Origin: CAYJRR01 sp964372275 [NCBI: uncultured bacterium]
GTDB taxonomy: Bacteria; CAYJRR01
Assembly (NCBI GenBank): GCA_964372275.1
Contig: CAYJRR010000009.1
Span: 38,692-55,092 of the forward strand
Direction: 5' to 3'
DNA: 16,401 nt
In this document: positions 6,762 to 13,493 of the stretch, in pieces
How positions within the stretch are numbered: the stretch's first letter is position 1
Layout of the letters: each line of letters begins with the position of its first letter
Notes under the pieces: generated by a model
Told to the model about the DNA's origin: nothing
What the model saw: only the letters and a program-made list of their open reading frames with translations
Database searches by the model: none
Position numbers and translations under genes: made by a program

Positions 6762-9539
6762 GTGTTCGGACGAGCACTCCGAGCCGCCGGTCCGCTCGCC
6801 ATCGCCGCGATCGTCGTGGTCGGGTCGCACTCGCGTGGCGGCGCCTTCCAGTCCGGTCATCCGGGAGCGAAGGCGGGGCCGAACGCGGCGGGCAGTCCGG
6901 TCCGCACCGACCCGCCGCGACGGACGCGGACGCTGGTGCCGATCGGCGGGACCGGAGCGAACCTCCGTGACGCGGCCGCAAGGTCGCTGGCGGCCCTTCC
7001 CGGTTGGACGGCGGTGGTGGATGCGACGACGGGGCTTCCCGCGCGGGCGTTCGGTCCCGGGATCGCCGTTCCGCGCCAGGGCACGTGGGAGGCGGACCTC
7101 GCGCGCTTTGCGGACGAGTTCCTTCGGCGGAACACCGCGCTGCTGGGGTTCGTTCCGTCTCCGGACGGCACCGACCTGAAGGCGCGTCCTCCGGTACGCG
7201 GAGGTCGGACCTGGTATCGCCTCTACGACGCCTTCTGGAAAGGGGTGCCCGTCGAGGGGGCCCGGGTCGAGCTTCGATTCGTCCGGGAGGCGCTCACCCT
7301 GGTCCGGATCGAGCTTCCGGGCACGCTCGATCTTTCGACCGTTCCGGCGGTCGATCGTGAGTGGGCGCGACGCGCGGCGGAGCGCGATGCGAGACGCCGT
7401 GGTCGTCCGCCGATCGGAGACGCCCGGATCCGCGCGCGCGACCCTCTGGTCGTCGTCGCCGCCGACGACGCGTGGTCGCTCGCCTGGGCGGCGGAGGTCG
7501 ACGTCGACGGCCCGCGAGGCCGGCTCACCGTGTGGATCGACGCCGGGACGGGCCGCGTGATCGCGGCCCGGGATGCGTTCCGACACGGAGGGGGGCCGGT
7601 CGACACCCCGCTCACCGTGACCGGATCGTTCGAGGCGCGCAAGGCCGGCTCGGCGCTCTCGAGCGCCCCGTTCGCCGACCTCTTCGCGAGCGTCGGCGGC
7701 GACCTTTCGGTGACCGACAGCGCGGGGGTGGCGACCGTGGCGGTATCGGCCCCGGCGACGGAGGTTCAACTCGGGCTGCAGGGACCGTTCACGAGCGTGC
7801 TCCTCTACGAGGGATCGAGCGCCACCGCGACCGCGTCGGTCGACCCCGGCGTTCCGGCGTCGTTCGCATGGGGGGATGCCGACAGCCTGCTCGTCGAACG
7901 CGACGTCTTCCATTCCCACGCGGTGGTGCGCGCACGAATGAAGCGGATGGCCCCCGATGTCGAATGGCTCGACACGCAGGTCCCGCTGACGGTGGAGGTG
8001 TCCGACGCCGGCGGCTGCAACGCGTTCTGGGACGGAGAAGGGGCGCAGTTCTTCGCCGAATCGGCCACGTGCAACGCCACCGGCCGGGTCGCCGACGTCG
8101 TCTACCACGAGATCGGACACGGACTGCACCAGCACCTCTCGGCCGGCGGGTTCCTCGCGGGGGACATCGGCGAGGGGAGCTCCGACTACCTCGCCGCGAC
8201 GATCAACGGCGATCCCGACATCGGTCCCAGCTTCTTCAAGGCCAATCCCGAAGGGATCCGCAACCTCGAGCCGGATCTCCGGTACCCCGACGACGTCGAC
8301 GGAACGGTTCATCACGACGGATTGATCTGGGGGGGCGCGTTCTGGGACTACCGCGCGTCGATGATCGCCACGCTCGGAACCGACGCCGGCGTGGAGATCG
8401 CCGACCGTCTGCTGGCCGACGCGCTGCGGAACGATCCGTCTCTCGAGGAGGGATTCTACGACGTGCTGTTCGCCGCCGACGACGACGGCAACGTGACGAA
8501 CGGAGTCCCCCACCTTTGCGAGATCGTCGGCAGCTTCGGCGCGCACGGCCTCGGTCCGGGGGACGGGCTGGCGGTCGACCACGTGCCGTTGGGCCTCCAG
8601 CCCCCGGAGCGGAACGGATACGTCGTCCGCGTGCACATCGGCGCCGCCTACCCGCAATGCGCGCCGAGCAACGCGGGGGTGGCGACGCTCGAGTGGCGGG
8701 TCGGGGACCAGGGGCCGTTCGCGTCGCTGGAGATGTCGTCGGAGCTGGTTCCGGGCTGGCGCACCGGCACGATCCCTCCACAATCGGCCGAGACCCGCGT
8801 CGAATACCGGGTGCGGGCCGTCGACCCGCTCGGGCGCGAGGCGACCTCGCCGCCGCGGAACTTCGAGACGACCCCCTTCTCGTTCGCCGTCGGACGACCG
8901 GCCGTGCTGTTCCGGGATGATTTCGAGGCGGACCGGGGGTGGACCCACCGGCTCGTCGACGGACCCGATCAGCAGGGGGCCGACGACTGGCAGATCGGCC
9001 CGCCGAACGGCGCTTCCGGAGATCCGCCGTCGGCCTTCTCCGGCGCGAACGTGGCCGGAAACGACCTCGGGGTCGATCCGTTCAACGGCGCGTACCAGCC
9101 GAATGTGATCAACCGGTTCGAATCGCCGGAGATCGACTGCCGGAATTGGGCCGGCGTTCGCCTGCAGTTCCGGCGCTGGCTGCAAGTGGAGGAAGGGGAG
9201 TACGACCGGGCGACCGTCTACGTCGGGGACCGCGCGGTCTGGACCAATCCGACGGACGAGGCGCTTCGCGACGAGGCCTGGCGATTCGAAGAGGTCGACC
9301 TCTCGCGATACGCGGACGGGAAGAAGATCCGCATCGCCTTCGAGCTCGCCTCCGACGGCGGCGTCCAGCTCGGTGGATGGACGCTCGACGACGTGACGGT
9401 GGTCGCCGACGGACCGCTCGACGAGGTGATCCCGGCGTGCGGCTGCTCGCTGACCGGCCGGCGCGGCCCTGCCGCGGGCATCGTGGTCGCCGTCGCGCTC
9501 GCCGCGCTGGCGATCGCCCTCCGCCGGCGAGCGGCATGA
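6762..9539 (+). CDS. Secreted fungalysin-like (M36-type) zinc metallopeptidase with MYXO-CTERM-like tail
   Basis: The 925-residue protein has an N-terminal hydrophobic signal (LAIAAIVVVG, about 12-21). Next come an FTP/PepSY-like propeptide region (about 120-275, with WYRLYDAFWKGVPVEGARV) and a catalytic domain. Zinc site: H449-E-I-G-H453, with the third ligand probably E471 in GEGSSDY, matching the GEGWSD pattern of M36. After a linker (about 620-705) a jelly-roll domain of the MAM or immune-inhibitor-A type spans about 712-885 (LFRDDFEADRGWTH, then GGWTLDDVTVV). The end is a sorting-type tail: C893-G-C895, a hydrophobic segment about 903-920 and RRR. It resembles the MYXO-CTERM signal that anchors proteins at the surface of Myxococcota. 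The GTG start follows CGGAG by six bases. It probably acts on extracellular protein; the substrate is unknown. Confidence 0.85.
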   Translation: MFGRALRAAGPLAIAAIVVVGSHSRGGAFQSGHPGAKAGPNAAGSPVRTDPPRRTRTLVPIGGTGANLRDAAARSLAALPGWTAVVDATTGLPARAFGPGIAVPRQGTWEADLARFADEFLRRNTALLGFVPSPDGTDLKARPPVRGGRTWYRLYDAFWKGVPVEGARVELRFVREALTLVRIELPGTLDLSTVPAVDREWARRAAERDARRRGRPPIGDARIRARDPLVVVAADDAWSLAWAAEVDVDGPRGRLTVWIDAGTGRVIAARDAFRHGGGPVDTPLTVTGSFEARKAGSALSSAPFADLFASVGGDLSVTDSAGVATVAVSAPATEVQLGLQGPFTSVLLYEGSSATATASVDPGVPASFAWGDADSLLVERDVFHSHAVVRARMKRMAPDVEWLDTQVPLTVEVSDAGGCNAFWDGEGAQFFAESATCNATGRVADVVYHEIGHGLHQHLSAGGFLAGDIGEGSSDYLAATINGDPDIGPSFFKANPEGIRNLEPDLRYPDDVDGTVHHDGLIWGGAFWDYRASMIATLGTDAGVEIADRLLADALRNDPSLEEGFYDVLFAADDDGNVTNGVPHLCEIVGSFGAHGLGPGDGLAVDHVPLGLQPPERNGYVVRVHIGAAYPQCAPSNAGVATLEWRVGDQGPFASLEMSSELVPGWRTGTIPPQSAETRVEYRVRAVDPLGREATSPPRNFETTPFSFAVGRPAVLFRDDFEADRGWTHRLVDGPDQQGADDWQIGPPNGASGDPPSAFSGANVAGNDLGVDPFNGAYQPNVINRFESPEIDCRNWAGVRLQFRRWLQVEEGEYDRATVYVGDRAVWTNPTDEALRDEAWRFEEVDLSRYADGKKIRIAFELASDGGVQLGGWTLDDVTVVADGPLDEVIPACGCSLTGRRGPAAGIVVAVALAALAIALRRRAA

Positions 9540-9564
9540 TCCCGTTTTCGGATATCGTCCGCCC

Positions 9565-9906
9565 ATGGCCGACTGTCTGTTCTGCGCCCTGATCGCGAAC
9601 CCCAAGCCGGGGATGTTCCTCCACGACGACGGGACGGTCGTCGCGTTCCGTGACATCCACCCCCAGGCGCCGACCCACCTCCTCGTCGTTCCGCGGGAGC
9701 ATTTCGCCGACCTGACGCGGATGGAGGGGCGCACCGAGGTGGTGGCGAAGATGTACGACGCCGCGTTGACGCTCGCCCGGGAGCACCGCTTCGACGACGG
9801 CTTCCGGACCGTGATCAACACCAAGGAGAAGGGCGGGCAAACCGTCTTCCACGTGCACATGCACGTCCTCGGCGGAAAGCCGATGGGACCCGCCCTCGCC
9901 GGCTAG
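9565..9906 (+). CDS. HIT-family (HINT-type) nucleotide hydrolase
   Basis: The 113-residue protein is the usual length of a HINT purine nucleoside phosphoramidase. It opens with DCLFCALI, whose two cysteines (C4, C7) may bind zinc as in many bacterial HIT proteins. It contains QAPTHLLVVPREH and ends with the histidine triad HVHMH (H96, H98, H100; H98 is the expected nucleophile) followed by VLGG. Family members hydrolyse AMP-N bonds; the physiological substrate is not fixed. The ATG is 25 bases after the peptidase stop and lacks a clear Shine-Dalgarno sequence. It is convergent with the TldD-like gene, 38 bases apart. Confidence 0.93.
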   Translation: MADCLFCALIANPKPGMFLHDDGTVVAFRDIHPQAPTHLLVVPREHFADLTRMEGRTEVVAKMYDAALTLAREHRFDDGFRTVINTKEKGGQTVFHVHMHVLGGKPMGPALAG

Positions 9907-9909
9907 TGG

Positions 9910-9926
9910 CCCGGGAAGGCCCCGGG
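9910..9926. other. Stem-loop between convergent HIT and TldD genes
   Basis: CCCGGG (9910-9915) pairs with CCCGGG (9921-9926) around an AAGGC loop, all within the 38-base convergent spacer. It could stop transcription from either side, but there is no T-tract on either strand, so it is not a standard intrinsic terminator. Confidence 0.3.
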
Positions 9927-9944
9927 GAAACCCGACGGGCGGAC

Positions 9945-11753
9945 CTAGTCGAAGGCGGGCGGAGGGAGGATCGGCGGCTTGCGTTTCTGCGAGCTCGAGC
10001 GTTGCAGCTCCAGCTCCTGCAGAAGGACGGCCGGAGCGACGGTCGAGACCGGGATGTAGCCGCTTTCGGCGCCACAGAAGCCGTTGAAGACGTCCACCTC
10101 GTCGCCGGTGGCGAGGATCTTTGAGACGGCGGTGAGCGGCGTGCCGATGAACTCGGCGCCGCGCACCAGCGTGCGTCGGCCGGTCCTCGCGTCGACCTTG
10201 AACATCCGGGTCGGGATGCCGTGGAACGCCTGGACGTCGCCCCGCTGCGTGCTCGTTTCGCCCCCGCCGACCTCCTCGATCCAGATTCCGAACGGCTTCC
10301 CTTGGCGCCTCGCCTCCGCGATCAGCCGCCGCTCCAGCTCGGCACGCGAGACGGGCTTCGCCCCGCGGACCACCAGGTTGGCCATCCGTCCCATCGGGTC
10401 CTCGAACGACGCATTGCGACCATGGCCGTTGCTCTTCGCGAACCCTTCGATCGGCGAACGGCCGAGGAGGAAGTTCCGCAACACGCCGCGCTCGACCAGT
10501 GTGACCGGGCGCGCCGGAACCCCTTCGTCGTCGAACGGATAGTGACCGTTCAGGTCGACCGTTCCGAACCGCGGCAGCGAAGGGTCGTCGACGACGGTGA
10601 GGAACGACGGCAGGATCGGCTGCCCGAGCTTGTCCTTGAACGTCTGACCCTCTTTGTCGCTCCGTTGCCGCTTGCCCTCGAGCCGATGACCGATCGCCTC
10701 GTGGAAGAAGACGCCGGTGACCTTCGGGGCCAGCACCGCCGGCCCGCTGTAGGGAGGCAGCACCTCGGCGGTGCGAAGCGCGAGGAGGTCCGCCGCCATG
10801 GCCTCCACCTCGCGATGGATCGCGGCGCGATCGGCGAACGCCTCCGGCGAGCGCGCGTAGAGGACCCGTCCACCCTCAAGCAGTTGTCCGTCATCGGCCC
10901 GCGTCAGGGCGGTGGCGGAAAAGGCGAAGAGCGTCTCGTCGTAGACGATCGAATGTCCTTCGTTGCTGACGAAGTATTTGGTCGAAAGCTGCGCGGTGGC
11001 GGTGATCCCCGAATCGAAGATTTCGGGGTATCGTTTGAGGTAGGCCCCCTCTTCGCGGACGATCGCCTTCCACCGCTCCTCGTCGAGCGAGGTCTTTGCG
11101 GGCGGGCCTCGGAACTTCACCGCCTCTTCGCGGGAGAAGTCGGCGAGAGGCTCCTTGCGGGCGACGGAGTAGACCGTCTTCCCCTTCTTCCGCAGGTAGC
11201 TCTGCAGCGCTTCCTTGTACTTGTAGTCGGTCAGGAGCCACAGTGCATCCCGGAGCGCGTCGGGGTCGTCGTCCACGGGAGCGCGGACGTAGTTGTAGAG
11301 CGAGCCGTAGTCGGCGTCGGGGTCGTAGTTGAACTCGAACCCCCCTTCGCCGGACGAATCGAGGTCGTAACTTCCGACGCGAACGTCGGCGAAGAGATTC
11401 CGCGCGCGGGTCATCGACGATTCGTAGACGGCGCCGTACTTGCCGGTGACGTTCATGCGCGTCACGTCGCGCAACAGGTAGCTGACGAAGTAGGGTGGAT
11501 CGAACCCTTCGGCCGCCAGGCGCTTGGAGCGGAGCAGCTCGCGATGAAGGCTGTCGAGCACCTTGGAGCGGGGATCGGTCGCGGCCGCCGATTCACCCGG
11601 CGGCGCGGCCGGCTTCGCCGCCACGAGCAGGAGGACGAGGAGCGCGGCAGCCGGCGTCCGGCGGCGCAGGGGTCCGGGAGGGGAAGCGGGGGCGTCCCCC
11701 GAAGAGCGCGGAAGCGCGGAACGATCCCCGCGGGAGCGCGAATGCGCGGACAT
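9945..11753 (-). CDS. Secreted TldD/PmbA-family metalloprotease homologue
   Basis: The 602-residue protein carries the TldD signature H351-E-A-I-G-H356-RLEG and, near the end, NGFCGAESGYIPVS with C560, which corresponds to the zinc-binding cysteine of E. coli TldD. These are the expected metal ligands, so it should be active. E. coli TldD/TldE is cytoplasmic and trims microcin B17 precursor and CcdA. Here residues 1-32 are basic and polar (PLRRRTP), followed by a hydrophobic core (about 34-46) and AKPAAPPGESAAA, which looks like a signal peptide. The middle region (about 80-290, with several Tyr/Asp-rich stretches) is longer than in TldD. No TldE partner is next to it. The ATG at 11751-11753 has only a weak ribosome site. 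The gene is divergent from the DUF192 lipoprotein, 48 bases away. Confidence 0.85.
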   Translation of the reverse strand: MSAHSRSRGDRSALPRSSGDAPASPPGPLRRRTPAAALLVLLLVAAKPAAPPGESAAATDPRSKVLDSLHRELLRSKRLAAEGFDPPYFVSYLLRDVTRMNVTGKYGAVYESSMTRARNLFADVRVGSYDLDSSGEGGFEFNYDPDADYGSLYNYVRAPVDDDPDALRDALWLLTDYKYKEALQSYLRKKGKTVYSVARKEPLADFSREEAVKFRGPPAKTSLDEERWKAIVREEGAYLKRYPEIFDSGITATAQLSTKYFVSNEGHSIVYDETLFAFSATALTRADDGQLLEGGRVLYARSPEAFADRAAIHREVEAMAADLLALRTAEVLPPYSGPAVLAPKVTGVFFHEAIGHRLEGKRQRSDKEGQTFKDKLGQPILPSFLTVVDDPSLPRFGTVDLNGHYPFDDEGVPARPVTLVERGVLRNFLLGRSPIEGFAKSNGHGRNASFEDPMGRMANLVVRGAKPVSRAELERRLIAEARRQGKPFGIWIEEVGGGETSTQRGDVQAFHGIPTRMFKVDARTGRRTLVRGAEFIGTPLTAVSKILATGDEVDVFNGFCGAESGYIPVSTVAPAVLLQELELQRSSSQKRKPPILPPPAFD

Positions 11754-11801
11754 CCCGCGATTCCTAGCACAGGGCGGAGGGTTGGACTATCGTCGGAGGC
11801 C

Positions 11802-12266
11802 GTGGCGCGACGGTTCACGGCGGCGATCGCGGCGGCGCTCCTGTTCGCCACGGCCGGCGCGCTCGGCGGCTGTTCGGCGCGCACGCCGGTGCGAGACACG
11901 ATCCCGATCCGTTTCGGCGAGCACGTCCTTCACGCCGAGGTGGCCGACGGCGAGCCGGCGCGTGAACAGGGATTGATGTTCCGGCGCGATCTTCCGAAGG
12001 ACGGCGGGATGTTGTTCGTCTTCGACGAACCGCACCGCTCGAGCTTCTGGATGAAGAACACGCCGTTGCCGCTTTCGATCGCCTTTCTCGACGCCGATCG
12101 GCGCATCCTGAACGTCGAGCAGATGGCCCCCTTCGACGATCGGACCTTTCACCGCTCCGCCGGACTGGCGCTCTACGCCGTCGAGGCGCACCGCGGTTGG
12201 TTCGAAGCGCGCGGGATCGGGGCGGGCGTTCGCGCCGAGTTCGAGTGGCCGCCCGCCCGACGGTAG
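11802..12266 (+). CDS. DUF192 family lipoprotein
   Basis: The 154-residue protein starts at a GTG and has a lipoprotein signal peptide: ARRF, a hydrophobic stretch (7-20) and the lipobox L21-G-G-C24 followed by Ser, which predicts outer-membrane sorting in a Gram-negative. The mature part is DUF192 (COG1430): EQGLMFRRDLPKDGGMLFVF and the hallmark FWMKNTPLPLSIAFLD (from about residue 82). The function of the family is not established; members are small exported proteins. GGAGG (11795-11799) is only two bases before the GTG, closer than usual, but no other in-frame start fits the signal peptide. It has the TldD-like gene as divergent neighbour. Confidence 0.85.
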   Translation: MARRFTAAIAAALLFATAGALGGCSARTPVRDTIPIRFGEHVLHAEVADGEPAREQGLMFRRDLPKDGGMLFVFDEPHRSSFWMKNTPLPLSIAFLDADRRILNVEQMAPFDDRTFHRSAGLALYAVEAHRGWFEARGIGAGVRAEFEWPPARR

Positions 12267-12506
12267 GACGTGCGCCCCGAGCGGATCACGAAGATGGCTG
12301 CGAGGACGTTGGAATTCCACTCCGGGGTGTCGCGTACGTGCCTCAGGACCGACCGGACCTGTTGCGGTGTCGCAACGCCTGCGCACCGGAACGAAGCTCG
12401 AGGACCACTCGAAGGAGTATAGAAAAATAAAGCAATTACATATATTTACGGAGGCGGGCCGAGGGGGGCGCCTCGACGGCACGGGCGTTGCTCCTTCCCC
12501 GCTCGC
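12267..12506. other. Spacer upstream of lpxC with AT-rich island and inverted repeats
   Basis: The 240 bases hold a perfect 10-base palindrome TGGAATTCCA (12310-12319) and an inverted repeat GTTGCGGTGTCGCAAC (12361-12376). The octamer GGTGTCGC occurs twice (12326-12333 and 12366-12373), exactly 40 bases apart. A strongly AT-rich island covers about 12418-12448, including ACATATATTT; TATATT (12441-12446) could be a -10 box but the hexamer 17 bases before it is poor. The lpxC promoter is probably here. No terminator is evident. Confidence 0.4.
12270..12422 (+). CDS. Possible 50-residue ORF after the DUF192 gene
   Basis: A GTG three bases after the DUF192 stop opens 50 codons to the TAG at 12420-12422, beginning VRPERITKMAARTLEFHSG. 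The first 30 codons have about 90 percent G or C at the third position, similar to real genes here, but this bias fades in the last third of the frame. Four-base TAGGA lies just upstream of the GTG, too close for a good ribosome site. Three cysteines are present (TC, then CC), with no motif I recognise. It could be a small gene, a decayed gene end, or chance. Confidence 0.2.
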   Translation: MRPERITKMAARTLEFHSGVSRTCLRTDRTCCGVATPAHRNEARGPLEGV

Positions 12507-13433
12507 ATGGCTCCCAGTCGCGCGGTCATTCGCCAACAGACGCTCCGCCGAGAGGCGCGTTTCGACGGCGTCGGACTTCACAGCGGGGAACCGATCTCCG
12601 TGCGGCTCCTTCCGGCGCCGGCGAACACCGGGATCGTCTTCCACCAAGGTGCGGACGCGGTGCGCATCCCCGCCCGGGCCGAGAACGTCGTCTCGACCGT
12701 GCTCGCGACCACGCTCGGACTCGAAGGGCAGCGGATCTCGACCGTCGAGCACGTCGTCGCCGCGTTGGCCGGCCTCGGTCTCGACAACGCCTTCATCGCG
12801 GTCGAAGGGTCGGAGTTGCCGATCGTCGACGGCTCCTGTCGTCCGTTCGTCGAGCGGATCCTGGAGGACGGGGTTTTGGAGCAGCGCGCCGAGCGATGGG
12901 TCCAGGTCGTCCGCCGGCCGTTCACGGTGCGCGATGGCGTGAAGGAGGCGACGCTCTGGCCGGCGCCGACCTTCCGCATCTCCTACTCGATCGACTTCGC
13001 GCATCCGGCGATCGGCGAGCAACGGTGGAACGGCGTGGTGAGCCCGGCGGTCTTCGCCAGGGAGATCGCGCCGGCGCGCACCTTCGGATTCCTGCGGGAC
13101 GTCGAGCGCCTCAAGGCCGCGGGGCTCGCGCTCGGCGGGTCGTTGGAGAACGCCGTCGTTCTCGACGACGAGCGGGTGCTGAATCCGGGCGGACTGCGCT
13201 TCGCCGACGAGTTCGTCCGCCACAAGGTGCTCGACGCCATCGGCGATCTGGCGCTCGCGGGCCACCCGATCGTCGGCCATCTGGTCGCCCACCGATCGGG
13301 ACACGACCTCAACCAGCGGCTGGTCCGTGAACTGCTGGCCGATCCGGCCAACGTGGAGATCTGCTCCGCCACCGAAGCGATCGAGCGGGGGCTGGGCTAC
13401 GTCGAGTCCCCCCGCATCGCCCGCGCCATCTGA
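12507..13433 (+). CDS. lpxC: UDP-3-O-acyl-N-acetylglucosamine deacetylase
   Basis: The 308-residue enzyme catalyses the first committed step of lipid A synthesis in the cytoplasm. It is full length. Expected residues are in place by alignment with E. coli LpxC: catalytic E81 and zinc ligand H82 (ISTVEHVVAAL), zinc ligands H239 and D243 (FVRHKVLDAIGD), and H266 (HRSGHDLN). The N-terminal GVGLHSGEP and SELPIVDGSCRPF stretches are also typical. The ATG has a pyrimidine-rich CTCCTTCCCC stretch before it and no Shine-Dalgarno sequence; no upstream in-frame ATG or GTG exists after the TAG at 12420-12422. It is followed 60 bases later by the sensor kinase. Confidence 0.97.
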   Translation: MAPSRAVIRQQTLRREARFDGVGLHSGEPISVRLLPAPANTGIVFHQGADAVRIPARAENVVSTVLATTLGLEGQRISTVEHVVAALAGLGLDNAFIAVEGSELPIVDGSCRPFVERILEDGVLEQRAERWVQVVRRPFTVRDGVKEATLWPAPTFRISYSIDFAHPAIGEQRWNGVVSPAVFAREIAPARTFGFLRDVERLKAAGLALGGSLENAVVLDDERVLNPGGLRFADEFVRHKVLDAIGDLALAGHPIVGHLVAHRSGHDLNQRLVRELLADPANVEICSATEAIERGLGYVESPRIARAI

Positions 13434-13493
13434 CCATCCCCTTGCGCGGAAGGCGGGCGGCGGCGTTGAATCGCCCCTTTGCGGGGAGATCGG

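Noticed and set aside
6714-9860. Very long minus-strand open frame opposite the peptidase gene
   Set aside because: It is a shadow of high third-position GC in the peptidase and HIT genes. The product is Arg/Gly/Val-rich without motifs, while the plus strand has clear domains.
11754-11801. Divergent promoters between the TldD-like and DUF192 genes
   Set aside because: Promoters must exist for at least one gene, but I could not find a hexamer pair with acceptable spacing on either strand in these 48 bases.
12367-12942. 191-codon plus-strand frame overlapping the lpxC start
   Set aside because: Most of it lies inside lpxC in another frame and gives a Ser/Arg-rich shadow protein. Only its first 18 codons look biased, and these are noted in the findings.
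13474-13486. CCCC-TTTGC-GGGG pairing that could cover the kinase ribosome site
   Set aside because: Four base pairs is too weak to claim a regulatory hairpin.
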